From Algoriphagus sp. (GTDB lineage Bacteria > Bacteroidota > Bacteroidia > Cytophagales > Cyclobacteriaceae): DNA of 64,000 bases. Numbering within the stretch: position 1 is the stretch's first letter; the number at the start of each line of letters is the position of its first letter. Shown here one piece after another: positions 29,605 to 39,243 of the stretch. The stretch lies in NCBI GenBank assembly GCA_023653075.1, contig JAMNXQ010000003.1:31268-95267 (forward strand), written 5' to 3'. A model generated the notes under the pieces. The model saw only the letters and a list, made by a program, of their open reading frames with translations. It was not told the DNA's origin and made no database searches. The position numbers were made by a program, and so were the translations under genes.

Positions 29605-31310
29605 GCTCCTTCTCCCAAAACGTATTTTCCTTTGCAATCATTTTAGGAATTGCAGTTGGTTTTATTCCCCAAAGTATGGGTCAGACGACCAAAGTGCAGG
29701 GGCTTATAGCCGATAAAGCCATGGTGGTCTCTGCGCGGGAGGAAGCCTCACGGATAGGAATCGAGATCATCAAGTCAGGTGGCAATGCCTTTGATGCAAT
29801 GATGGCTACCGAAATGGCTTTGGCAGTGACTTTCCCCTTTGCGGGTAATCTTGGCGGTGGAGGATTTATGGTCTACCGCATGGCAGATGGACGGATTGGG
29901 AGCCTAGACTACCGAGAAAAAGCCCCTTTCTCGGCCACCAAAGATATGTACCTGGATGAAAAGGGAAATGTCATCCCCCAATTAAGTACCCAAGGAATTT
30001 TGGCTTCGGGTGTACCAGGCACCTTGGCTGGCATTTTTGAAGCCCAGGCCAAGTTTGGAAAACTCAAACCCAAACAAGTGCTTCAACCCGTTATTGATTT
30101 GGCACGAAATGGCTATGTAGTGACTAAAAATCAAGGCGAAAGTCTACGAATGCATCGGCAGATTTTCATTCAAGTAAATGGTCCAAACACCTTTTTTGGA
30201 AAAGAGATCAAAGCTGGCGACACCTTAAAACAACCTGCACTCGCGAATACCTTGGAGCGAATTGCTAGGAATGGAAAAAATGAGTTTTACAAAGGAGAGA
30301 CGGCAAAGATCTTGGTCAATCATTTTCAAACCAAGGGTGGAATCCTTACCAAAAAGGACTTGAAACAATACCATGCTGTCTGGAGAGACCCCATCGTATT
30401 TCCTTACCGTGATTTGAAGATCATTTCCATGGCACCCCCTAGTTCTGGTGGAATCACCTTGGGCCAAATCCTCAAAATGCTCGAACCCTATCCCCTACGC
30501 CAACTAGGGCATCATTCCCCCGAATACATTCAAGCACTGGTGGAGGCGGAACGACGTGCCTATGCGGATCGAAATTACTACTTGGGTGATCCTGACTTTG
30601 TACAAATCCCTGTCAAACAGTTACTTGATTCATCTTACTTAAAATCCAGAATGAGTGACTTTTCCTTCGAAAAAGCCAGTAAGTCGGCAGACATTGGCAG
30701 AGGAGACATACAGTTTTCCGAAAGCATGGAAACTACCCACTATTCCATTGTGGATGCAGATGGAAATGCCGTTTCAGTGACTACCACCCTCAATGGAGCC
30801 TATGGGTCCAAGGTATTTGTGGAGGAATTAGGCTTCTTCATGAACAATGAAATGGATGATTTCAGCGCCAAGCCAGGAATCCCCAATATGTTTGGCCTCA
30901 TCGGAGCCGAAGCCAATAGCATTGCTCCAGGCAAGCGCATGCTGAGCTCCATGACCCCCACCATCGTGGAAAAAGAAGGGAAACTGGCCATGGTTGTGGG
31001 CACTCCGGGAGGATCCACCATCATCACTTCCGTGCTTCAGACGATTCTCAATGTGCATGAGTTTGACATGGGGATGCAGGAGGCAGTTAATGCTCCTCGT
31101 TTTCATCACCAATGGCTGCCTGACCTAGTCAACTTTGAACCTAAAGCCTTTGGAGCGGCATTAGTAGAGCAACTCAAATCTAGAGGGTATCTAATCAACG
31201 AGGGAAATAGCCCCATCATTGGAAAAGTAGATGCCATTCGCGTCTTGGCAAACGGTAAACTTGAAGGAGGTGCTGATCCGAGAGGAGACGATAAGGCCGT
31301 TGGATTTTAA
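29601..31310 (+). CDS. ggt: Gamma-glutamyltransferase
   Basis: GGNAFDAMMATEMALAVTFPFAGNLGGGGFMVYR, MAPPSSGGITLGQIL, METTHYSIVDADGNAVSVTTTLN, GKRMLSSMTPTIV; 4-bp overlap with the preceding gene. Confidence 0.95.
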   Translation: MSSFSQNVFSFAIILGIAVGFIPQSMGQTTKVQGLIADKAMVVSAREEASRIGIEIIKSGGNAFDAMMATEMALAVTFPFAGNLGGGGFMVYRMADGRIGSLDYREKAPFSATKDMYLDEKGNVIPQLSTQGILASGVPGTLAGIFEAQAKFGKLKPKQVLQPVIDLARNGYVVTKNQGESLRMHRQIFIQVNGPNTFFGKEIKAGDTLKQPALANTLERIARNGKNEFYKGETAKILVNHFQTKGGILTKKDLKQYHAVWRDPIVFPYRDLKIISMAPPSSGGITLGQILKMLEPYPLRQLGHHSPEYIQALVEAERRAYADRNYYLGDPDFVQIPVKQLLDSSYLKSRMSDFSFEKASKSADIGRGDIQFSESMETTHYSIVDADGNAVSVTTTLNGAYGSKVFVEELGFFMNNEMDDFSAKPGIPNMFGLIGAEANSIAPGKRMLSSMTPTIVEKEGKLAMVVGTPGGSTIITSVLQTILNVHEFDMGMQEAVNAPRFHHQWLPDLVNFEPKAFGAALVEQLKSRGYLINEGNSPIIGKVDAIRVLANGKLEGGADPRGDDKAVGF

Positions 31311-31434
31311 TTGAAAAGATTAACTGAAGTAAAATTTAACCCTACCCATGGTTTCCCTTGCCGTTGGTAAAAAATCTTTGAGAAACCCTCAGAAATAGTC
31401 TACCTTAAGAAGGTAATTCTCAACCAATAAACCC

Positions 31435-32463
31435 ATGAAAAACCGTCGCGAGTTTCTACAACAATCACTACTTGGAATTGCAGGAGTCTTGACCGCACCC
31501 ACTTGGCTACAAGGAGCACCAGCAATCATCAAATCCCTTGGTAAGCCAAATTCCCTGATCAATGGAGTTCAGATCGGCTGCATCACCTACTCCTTCCGGT
31601 CCATGGCAGATCAAAGTGCAGAAGCCACCCTCAAGTACGTGCTTGACTCGGGTATTTCATCCATTGAACTGATGGGAGACCCGGCTGAGAGTTTTGCTGG
31701 AATGCCTACTCCTACCTTCAATCGTTCTCGAATTTTTCAATTGGGAGGAAAGCAGCGTCGTGGAGAAGCACTAAATGAGGATGAAAAAAAGGAACTTGCA
31801 GACCTCCAAGCCCAAAGTGCTGCCTTTAACAAAACTGTTGCCGATTGGCGAGCCAATGCAGACATGAAGAAGTTTGAACAGGTGGGCAAAATGTACAAGG
31901 ATGCGGGTGTATCCATCTATGCCTTCAAACCCAATGCCTTTGGTGCCAATAACTCGGATTTGGAAGTGGTCTATGGCATGCGCGCAGCCAAAGCCCTTGG
32001 TGCAAGTCATGTGACCTTGGAGCACCCTTCTGATGATGCACAGACGATGCGTTTGGGGAAATTGGGAGAAAAAGAGCGCATGGCGGTGGGCTACCATGGG
32101 CACGAACAGGAAACGTTTACTTTTTGGGACACAGCACTGGCACAAAGTACTGCCAACGGCTTAAATCTCGATGCTGGACACTACATTGCCGCTGGCCATA
32201 CGGATTTACTTCCTTTAATCGAAAAGCAGCAGGGTCGGATTTTAAGCATGCACACGAAGGATCGTAAAACTCCTGCCAACGGAAAAGGAAACGTGGCTTG
32301 GGGATCAGGTGACACTCCTATTGGAGACATCTTGCACTTGATGAAGAAAAAGAAATACGCCTTCCCAGCCACCATCGAACTGGAATACCAGGTACCTGCC
32401 GGTTCAAATGCCGTCACTGAGGTACAGCGTTGCTTGGAATTTTGCCGTGAGGCATTGAAATAA
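31435..32463 (+). CDS. Sugar phosphate isomerase/epimerase (TIM barrel) with Tat-type signal
   Basis: MKNRREFLQQSLLGIAGVLTAP signal; IELMGDPAE, GYHGHEQETF, LNLDAGHYIAAG, SMHTKDRK, TIELEYQVP. Confidence 0.85.
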   Translation: MKNRREFLQQSLLGIAGVLTAPTWLQGAPAIIKSLGKPNSLINGVQIGCITYSFRSMADQSAEATLKYVLDSGISSIELMGDPAESFAGMPTPTFNRSRIFQLGGKQRRGEALNEDEKKELADLQAQSAAFNKTVADWRANADMKKFEQVGKMYKDAGVSIYAFKPNAFGANNSDLEVVYGMRAAKALGASHVTLEHPSDDAQTMRLGKLGEKERMAVGYHGHEQETFTFWDTALAQSTANGLNLDAGHYIAAGHTDLLPLIEKQQGRILSMHTKDRKTPANGKGNVAWGSGDTPIGDILHLMKKKKYAFPATIELEYQVPAGSNAVTEVQRCLEFCREALK

Positions 32464-32497
32464 GAAAGGGGATTACTCCTTGCTTTATGCCCAAACC

Positions 32498-33370
32498 CTA
32501 TTCATGCCCTTCAGGCATCTTTTCTCCTGCAGGAACTGCGAAAGGTAGCCGATTGGATTTGGGAGGGATGGGACAAGTAGCAAACTCCGTGTAGGCGCAG
32601 GGAGGATTGTAGGCATAATTGAAATCAAGGATCGTCATACCTTTCACATCAGGGGCATGGACATACAGGTAGCGACCTGTGGGATAGGTTTCCAAAGCGG
32701 AAGTCTCGTCGGAGAATAGCACAAAAAGTTTACCCAACTCATCCAAAACCAAAAGTTCATATTTTTGTCCCTCATGTTCAAACTGAAGTACTCCAGTCAC
32801 CTTCCAGGAGATCAGTTGTCCCAAAACATTAGGGATCTCAAGGGTTTGATTGAATTTAGGTATCAACTTTGCAGTAAACCGGAAGGCTGGATTGTAGTTA
32901 AAAGTGGGCGTAGGAGTGAAATTTTGAAGCTTTGGATGATTAAGATCACGCAATCGGAGTGCATAATTTCCGCCCCGCTGAATAATGGTCCACTTCCAAT
33001 TCTTGTAGTAAACCCCTCCACCAGTGCCGTAGGCAATAGGGTACACCAGCATCCTTTTGGAAGGTGCAACATTGGACTTCTTTTGAAGAGCTACTTCTGT
33101 CGGTTCAAACCACACCGAATCTTTTCCAAAATCAAACTTTCCTAAGGTAGCTGAACCAAACTTCGCCGCAAAGCCAAGAGTAGTCCCATTCACTTCTTCC
33201 AAAAAGGGAGAATCAACCTCCATCCAATACAAACCTACCAAATTAAGCCAACCGTCTTCTCCAGTCAACTCAGCTTGCCTTTTGAATTTCCACTGGGTAA
33301 ACTCAGATTCCTGGGCTCTTGAAATCCCGACAAAGGCCAAAATAAAAAAACAAACAAGAAAGGATTTCAT
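32498..33370 (-). CDS. DUF1684 domain-containing secreted protein
   Basis: Signal peptide; FKRQAELTGEDGWLNLVGLYWMEVDSP, ILDFNYAYNPPCAYTEFATCPIPPKSNRLPFAVPAGEK. Confidence 0.9.
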   Translation of the reverse strand: MKSFLVCFFILAFVGISRAQESEFTQWKFKRQAELTGEDGWLNLVGLYWMEVDSPFLEEVNGTTLGFAAKFGSATLGKFDFGKDSVWFEPTEVALQKKSNVAPSKRMLVYPIAYGTGGGVYYKNWKWTIIQRGGNYALRLRDLNHPKLQNFTPTPTFNYNPAFRFTAKLIPKFNQTLEIPNVLGQLISWKVTGVLQFEHEGQKYELLVLDELGKLFVLFSDETSALETYPTGRYLYVHAPDVKGMTILDFNYAYNPPCAYTEFATCPIPPKSNRLPFAVPAGEKMPEGHE

Positions 33371-33443
33371 GAAAAATTTTAATTTAAGTTTTGATTTAGA
33401 GATGTTTTTATAACTAATTTATTTTCAGTGCTTTATTTATCTG

Positions 33444-33604
33444 ATTAACCGCTTTTTCACCCCTAACCAAACAAAAAAGGTTTGAGCTTCAATTAGGTGA
33501 GCTGTGGACTGTTGACTGTGTTCTGCCTGTGGGCCGAGGCCTATCGACGATTATCCGCAGGTTTTAAATAGTCGAGCTGAGCTACTGACATGATAGCGGA
33601 TAAT
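33444..33604 (+). repeat. Dispersed intergenic repeat, copy B
   Basis: ATTAACCGC at left, GCGGATAAT at right, internal CGACGATTATCCGCAG, core GGTGAGCTGTGGACTGT; longest copy (161 bp). Confidence 0.7.
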
Positions 33605-33624
33605 CCCAATTATTTATCACAAAT

Positions 33625-34782
33625 TTAATCAAAAAGTGTTTCAATGTTTTGGATTCGCCGCAGAGCTTCTTCCAATTCCTCTTCTTTTTTAGCAAAACAA
33701 AAGCGAAGCACCTGCTGATCCTGTCCAGTTGAATAGAATACGGAAATGGGAATACAAGCTACCTTGAGCCTCCGAGTCATCTGCTCAGCGATCAACACAT
33801 CGGATTTTTTGCTGAGATGCGCATAGGACACCAACTGGAAAAAACTTCCCTGACTGGCTTGAAGGGTAAAAGGAGTGGATTTCAAACCGCTGACAAACAA
33901 ATCCCGCTTCTTTTGGTAAAAGGTCGGCAAATCCAGGTAATGTTGGGGATTTTTCAGGTATTCGGCTAGTGCAAATTGTATTGAAGTGACGGTGCTAAAA
34001 GTCAAGTATTGGTGGATTTTCCGAAATTCTTGACTTATGAGCTTTGGCGCAATACAATAGCCAATTTTCCAACCGGTGACATGGAAGGTTTTTCCAAAAG
34101 AACCACAAACAAAGGTGTGCGCTCGTAAGATGGGATGCCCTCCCAATGAAATATGAACTCTCCCATCAAATAAGATGTGTTCGTACACTTCATCACTAAT
34201 TACATAAATACCCAACTTCGATACCAAGGAAGCCAATTGCTCCACATCCTCCCTGCTCCACACCTGCCCACTCGGATTGTGTGGGCTATTGACTACGATG
34301 GCTCGGGTTTTGGAAGTGATTTTGGAGGCCACTAACTCCCAATCTATGGAAAAATCGACAGGATTTAAGGCTACAAAAATGGGAATACCCCCATTTAAGT
34401 GGATTGTAGGCACATAACTGTCGTAGGCAGGTTCCAAGACAATCACTTCATCTCCAGGGCGAACCACAGCCGTAAAGGCTGCAAAAAGCGCTTCTGTGGC
34501 TCCAGATACAATCGTTACCTCCGAATCTGGGTCTGGAAAATAACCTTGTGTGAGTTGGGTCTTTTGGGCCAATGCAAGTTTTAACTCAGAAACTCCCGAC
34601 ATGGGCGCATACTGATTTTGTCCTCCGTGAGTATACTTGGCCACCAATTCCAGCAAGGCTGGGTCTGATCCAAAGCCTGGAAATCCCTGAGCCAAGTTAA
34701 TCGCATTTTCCTCCAGGGCCATCTGGGACATGGTTGTGAAAATGGTCGTTCCTACCTGAGGGAGTTTTGAATTCAGAGGCAT
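33625..34782 (-). CDS. Methionine aminotransferase / PLP-dependent class I aminotransferase
   Basis: NLAQGFPGFGSDPALLELV, VNSPHNPSGQVWSREDVEQL, ISDEVYEHILFDG, GSFGKTFHVTGWKIGYC. Confidence 0.92.
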   Translation of the reverse strand: MPLNSKLPQVGTTIFTTMSQMALEENAINLAQGFPGFGSDPALLELVAKYTHGGQNQYAPMSGVSELKLALAQKTQLTQGYFPDPDSEVTIVSGATEALFAAFTAVVRPGDEVIVLEPAYDSYVPTIHLNGGIPIFVALNPVDFSIDWELVASKITSKTRAIVVNSPHNPSGQVWSREDVEQLASLVSKLGIYVISDEVYEHILFDGRVHISLGGHPILRAHTFVCGSFGKTFHVTGWKIGYCIAPKLISQEFRKIHQYLTFSTVTSIQFALAEYLKNPQHYLDLPTFYQKKRDLFVSGLKSTPFTLQASQGSFFQLVSYAHLSKKSDVLIAEQMTRRLKVACIPISVFYSTGQDQQVLRFCFAKKEEELEEALRRIQNIETLFD

Positions 34783-34857
34783 TTGATTTACTTAGTTCAG
34801 TTTATCCTTGTCAAGAAAGGAATTTTTTTCAAATTTGAGAAGTAAAGCGCTACTCCT

Positions 34858-35136
34858 ATGAAATTCCAAATCCTTTTTTTTGCACTTCTTGGCACCTTAC
34901 TCTTCGCCTGCACGGTAGAATCCCCTGAGGATCCTCTAAATGTCTACCGAAACATCGCCTACACCGCCTTGAGTCCAGCACAAAAATCTTTGATTCTCGG
35001 AGATTGGACAAAAGCCGAAGTAGCCGCTTGGACCAATGGCAACTATGTGGTGGTATTCAAAACAAAAGACAATGCGGTGACTATTCGGGTGGTGGTAGAT
35101 CCAGTAAATGGAAGGGTAGTCGAGATTTTAACCTAA
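34858..35136 (+). CDS. Small hypothetical lipoprotein
   Basis: Lipobox LLFACTVES; 92 aa. Confidence 0.65.
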   Translation: MKFQILFFALLGTLLFACTVESPEDPLNVYRNIAYTALSPAQKSLILGDWTKAEVAAWTNGNYVVVFKTKDNAVTIRVVVDPVNGRVVEILT

Positions 35137-35155
35137 TTCGACAGAAGAACCCTCC

Positions 35156-35902
35156 ATGCTTGATTTAAAACACCCCAGTAAACCACTTTTTCTACCCCAA
35201 ATCAATTGCGACCTGGGTGAGGGGGTAGCCTGGGAGGAACAAATTTTTCCTTTTGTAGATGTAGCCAGTTTGGCTTGTGGGGGACATTTTGGTACACAGG
35301 AGAGTTTGAATGCTTCCTTAGCCTTAGCCATCAAATACGGCAAAAAAGTGGGGGCACATCCCTCCTATCCGGATCGAGAAAATTTTGGAAGAGTTTCAAT
35401 TTCTATTCCAAACGAAGAACTGATCGAATCCATCCGGCAACAAATTGAATGGTTTACGAGAAGCGCCCGTTCCCATGATTTAAACCTAGATCACATTAAA
35501 TTTCACGGCGCGCTTTACAATGACGCCGCAAAAGATTCGAATCTAGCCACTCTATTGACTGATTTTTTAGAAGAAAATTACGCGCAAACTCCCTTGCTAG
35601 TTCCTCCACATTCTGAATTGGAGAAAAAGGCAAGGGAAAAAGGCCTCTCGATTCGGCTGGAAGTATTTGCAGACAGAACCTACACGGCAGACTACCTGCT
35701 CAGTTCAAGAACCCTATCAGGTTCCTTGCTTCAGGATATCTCCTTCGTTGAACCTCAAATCATGCGCTTACTTTTTGATGGGGAATTGCTGAGTAGGGAA
35801 GGTGTTCAATTGCCTATTCAGGCTGATACCCTATGCTTTCATGGCGATAATCCAGGCATTGTTGACTTTTTACCTATCCTTAGAAAGCGGTACTGGACAT
35901 GA
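35156..35902 (+). CDS. pxpA: 5-oxoprolinase subunit PxpA (LamB/YcsF family)
   Basis: INCDLGEG, VASLACGGHFGTQESLNASLALAIKYGKKVGAHPSYPDRENFGR, VKFHGALYN-like segment, EVFADRTYT. Confidence 0.92.
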   Translation: MLDLKHPSKPLFLPQINCDLGEGVAWEEQIFPFVDVASLACGGHFGTQESLNASLALAIKYGKKVGAHPSYPDRENFGRVSISIPNEELIESIRQQIEWFTRSARSHDLNLDHIKFHGALYNDAAKDSNLATLLTDFLEENYAQTPLLVPPHSELEKKAREKGLSIRLEVFADRTYTADYLLSSRTLSGSLLQDISFVEPQIMRLLFDGELLSREGVQLPIQADTLCFHGDNPGIVDFLPILRKRYWT

Positions 35903-36588
35903 TTCCAAACTATCAACTCCTCAGCCCAACCTTTGGGGAATTGGTATGGGATCAGCTCCCAACCGATGAACTGCTTGGATTCCAATTGGCCTATTTGACT
36001 TACATTCAATCTAATTTCTCGGATGCCTTAACGGAAGCGCGCCAGGGATTTACACGCATCAGTTTGGTTTGGAAAAACCCCAATAACCAACAGGAGTTCT
36101 TAGCCCAGGTAAAGAACCTCCAACTTCCACCAATGGAGTTATCCCATGCAATCTGGCAGGTACCTGTATGCTATGAACCCGACTATGGGCAAGATCTAAA
36201 CTCCCTAGCTGAATCCAAAAATCTAAGCTTAAAGGAACTTATCCAACTCCACACCGAACCGAATTACAGAATCCATTTCTTTGGATTTTTGCCAGGGTTC
36301 TTCTACCTAAACGGCCTTCCTCCAATGCTTCATGCTCCACGAAAAAGCGTGCCCTTACTTTCCGTTCCGCCTGGCTCTGTGGCCATAGGAGGTGCCCAAA
36401 CGGGCATCTATCCCATGCAAAGTCCTGGGGGTTGGCACATTATCGGAAGATGTCCCCTTACCTTTTTTGATTCCAAGCAGCCTAGCCCGGTTTGGGCTAA
36501 GCCAGGGGAACAAATTAAATTTGTACCCATCAGTGCGGCCCAATTCCAGAACTGGAATGAACTTTATCCTAAACTCCTTCGGAAATGA
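35899..36588 (+). CDS. pxpB: 5-oxoprolinase subunit PxpB (KipI family)
   Basis: YRIHFFGFLPGFFYLNGLPPMLHAPRKSVPLLSVPPGSVAIGGAQTGIYPMQSPGGWHIIGRCPL; ATGA overlap with pxpA. Confidence 0.92.
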   Translation: MIPNYQLLSPTFGELVWDQLPTDELLGFQLAYLTYIQSNFSDALTEARQGFTRISLVWKNPNNQQEFLAQVKNLQLPPMELSHAIWQVPVCYEPDYGQDLNSLAESKNLSLKELIQLHTEPNYRIHFFGFLPGFFYLNGLPPMLHAPRKSVPLLSVPPGSVAIGGAQTGIYPMQSPGGWHIIGRCPLTFFDSKQPSPVWAKPGEQIKFVPISAAQFQNWNELYPKLLRK

Positions 36589-37460
36589 GTCAACACCTTG
36601 GTAAAGCGGTAGTGCTGCGCTGCCCAGCAGGCACTTCCTTTCAGGATGAAGGACGTCACGGAGGAGCTAAATACGGCATTCCTAGCTCTGGGGCAATGGA
36701 TCAAAGGAGTTTTCGCTGGGCAAATCACCTCCTTAAAAACTTCAACACTGCAGTGGCCTTGGAAATGGCTCAACCTGGTCTAAGAATTCAATTTGATCAA
36801 ATCTGCCATATCTCTTTGGTGGGAGCAAAAGTGATGGCAAGCCTAAACCAAACTCCAATTACCAATCCAAGTTTAATTGCTATTGCAGGAGGAGATCTCC
36901 TTGAAGTTGGCAAATTCCTGTCCGGTAGCCGTTTGTACCTATGCATTCAAGGTGGATTTCAGGTGGAGCGTTACCTAGGGTCAGGAAGCGATTTTGAATC
37001 GATCACTTCTCCTTCCATTCGAAGTTACCCGAAGGTCTTGTCCTACATCCCAATCCCTCAACCCAGTTCACTTGGAGCAAAACCCAAGTGGGAAACTTCT
37101 TGGTTTGAATCACCTGAAATCGAAGCCTATCATGGTGCTGATTGGGCACTTTTGTCCTCAGCGCAACAAAAATTAATCCACTCTTCCATCTTCCATGTTT
37201 CCAAATTCAGTAATCGAATGGGCATTCAGTTGGAAGAACTCGTTCCCAACCCACTGGAAGATCTCCCCACCAATCCTGTTTTTCCAGGAACAGTGCAATT
37301 GACCTCTGGAGGAAAGATCATTGTCTTGATGCGGGATGCAGGGGTGACGGGTGGGTATCCCCGAATCCTGCACCTGACTGAAGATGGGCAATCCAAATTG
37401 GCGCAGAAAAGGGTTGGAGATCCCATTCGATTTCAACTTCTTGAGACGATTACGGGTTAA
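36585..37460 (+). CDS. pxpC: 5-oxoprolinase subunit PxpC (KipA / biotin-dependent carboxyltransferase family)
   Basis: SFQDEGRHGGAKYGIPSSGAMDQRSFRWANHLL, MGIQLE, VQLTSGGKIIVLMRDAGVTGGYPRI; ATGA overlap with pxpB. Confidence 0.92.
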   Translation: MSQHLGKAVVLRCPAGTSFQDEGRHGGAKYGIPSSGAMDQRSFRWANHLLKNFNTAVALEMAQPGLRIQFDQICHISLVGAKVMASLNQTPITNPSLIAIAGGDLLEVGKFLSGSRLYLCIQGGFQVERYLGSGSDFESITSPSIRSYPKVLSYIPIPQPSSLGAKPKWETSWFESPEIEAYHGADWALLSSAQQKLIHSSIFHVSKFSNRMGIQLEELVPNPLEDLPTNPVFPGTVQLTSGGKIIVLMRDAGVTGGYPRILHLTEDGQSKLAQKRVGDPIRFQLLETITG

Positions 37461-37522
37461 TTCCACCAAATAAAAGCCTAGAAGGTGTTGAGATTTTGCA
37501 GAAAGTAAATTACCTTTTAGGT

Positions 37523-37666
37523 CTATCCGCAAGCACACTAGTAGCTTAAAGCATCCTTGGATTTCTGCGGATAATCGTCGACAGACGACTGTCCACAGAC
37601 CATAGCTCACCTAAAGAAACTTCATGGTTTATTTTTCTTTGGCTACTGGTAACAAAGCAGATAATC
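37523..37666 (-). repeat. Dispersed intergenic repeat, copy C (reverse orientation)
   Basis: Revcomp GATTATCTGCTTTGTTACCAGTAGCCAAAGAAA...GGTGAGCTATGGTCTGTGGACAGTCGTCTGTCGACGATTATCCGCAGAAATCCAAGGATGCTTTAAGCTACT...GCGGATAG; closest to copy A. Confidence 0.8.
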
Positions 37667-37708
37667 AGTTTACTTTAACTACTTGAGTTTATCCTAAACT
37701 ATCCAGCC

Positions 37709-39220
37709 ATGGACGCAACACTCACCCAAAAAATAACTGCACAAGGCAAGCAGGTTGAAGCTGTACAAGGACAGTTGGAAAGTTTCAAAAAAGGGTTTCC
37801 TTTTTTGAGCTTGCTGTGCCCTGCTACTTCTGCTCGAGGAATCCAGGTTTGGAATGAAAATCAAGTACAGCATTACCAAAGTTTTTTCTCCCGTCGGGCT
37901 CCAGAATTAGAAATCGTCAAATTTGTTCCTGCCTCTGGTGCTGCCAGTCGCATGTTTAAGGATCTTTTCTCCTTTTTAGAAACAGACGGCGATTTATCAA
38001 AAAATGGCTTCACCCAGAAATTTATTGGGAACCTGAGCAAGTTTGCTTTTTTCCAAGACTTAGATGGAGTACTTCAACAAGAAGGCGAATCCATTGCTTC
38101 TTTGCTGGAAAACAAGGAATACAAGAAATTGGTAGCCGCCTTGCTTACAGAAACAGGCTTAAACTACGGTAACCTCCCCAAAGGTCTATTGAAGTTCCAT
38201 GCCTATGGAAATGCAAACCGGTGCCCTGCGGAGGAACATTTAATCGAAGGAATTCAGTACGGCGTAGGCAGGGACAAGCAGGTCCGCATCCATTTCACTG
38301 TTTCGCCTGAACACGAAGAAGGCTTTGTCAAGGAAATAAACCAGCACCTTCCTCGACTTCAGGAATCAACTGGATTGGTATTTAAGGTCAGCTATTCCCA
38401 TCAAAAAAAATCCACCGATACCATTGCTGTAGACGAATCAAATGAACCCTTCCTGGAAGAGGATGGGAGCCTCTTGTTTAGACCCTCAGGTCATGGAGCC
38501 TTACTTGAAAATCTAAATGAGGTAGCCGGGGACCTGATTTTTATCAAAAACATTGATAATGTCGTTCCTGATCGGCTAAAGCCAGTGACGAAATCCTACA
38601 AAATGGCCCTTGCTGGCCTTTTGCTAGAAGTTCAATCTCGTATATTTGAAGCCTTAAGAGCACTTGAAGAAGTATCCTTTAAATCGGTAAGCAAAGCAAA
38701 AGAAGTGTATGTCTTGGATTTGGGGGGACTAGTTCCAGAGGGAATCCAGAACGCTAGCCTAGCGGAGCAAGCGGCATTTTTTCATGCCAAGTTGAATCGC
38801 CCAATTCGGGTATGTGGAATGGTGAAAAATACTGGTGAACCGGGCGGAGGCCCTTTTTGGATCCATGAAAAAGACGGCACCCAATCCCTTCAAATCTTAG
38901 AAACTGCCCAAATTGATTTGAATGACGCCACCTCCAAACAGCATTTTCAAGCATCTACGCATTTCAATCCAGTAGATTTGGTTTGTGGCACTCGGGATTA
39001 CCGTGGCCAGGCCTTTGACCTGCCGCAGTTTCGAGATATGAATACAGGATTTATTACCGAAAAATCAAAAAGTGGAAAGGTGCTTAAAGCCTTGGAACTT
39101 CCTGGATTGTGGAATGGGGCTATGGCAAACTGGAACACCCTTTTTGTGGAAGTACCCATAATCACGTTCAATCCCGTAAAAACCATTAACGACCTGCTTC
39201 GGGAAGAGCACCAAGCTTAA
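37709..39220 (+). CDS. DUF4301 domain-containing protein
   Basis: ELEIVKFVPASGAASRMFKDLFSF, LPKGLLKFHAYG, RPSGHGALLENLNEV, NIDNVVPDRL, CGMVKNTGEPGGGPFW. Confidence 0.88.
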   Translation: MDATLTQKITAQGKQVEAVQGQLESFKKGFPFLSLLCPATSARGIQVWNENQVQHYQSFFSRRAPELEIVKFVPASGAASRMFKDLFSFLETDGDLSKNGFTQKFIGNLSKFAFFQDLDGVLQQEGESIASLLENKEYKKLVAALLTETGLNYGNLPKGLLKFHAYGNANRCPAEEHLIEGIQYGVGRDKQVRIHFTVSPEHEEGFVKEINQHLPRLQESTGLVFKVSYSHQKKSTDTIAVDESNEPFLEEDGSLLFRPSGHGALLENLNEVAGDLIFIKNIDNVVPDRLKPVTKSYKMALAGLLLEVQSRIFEALRALEEVSFKSVSKAKEVYVLDLGGLVPEGIQNASLAEQAAFFHAKLNRPIRVCGMVKNTGEPGGGPFWIHEKDGTQSLQILETAQIDLNDATSKQHFQASTHFNPVDLVCGTRDYRGQAFDLPQFRDMNTGFITEKSKSGKVLKALELPGLWNGAMANWNTLFVEVPIITFNPVKTINDLLREEHQA

Positions 39221-39243
39221 GTAATTCTTTTACTGAACTAGGG

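Noticed and set aside
37173-37610. 145-aa minus-strand ORF spanning repeat copy C and the 3' part of pxpC
   Set aside because: It overlaps a well-supported gene antisense and its N-terminus is translated repeat sequence; the homologous repeat copies do not keep this frame
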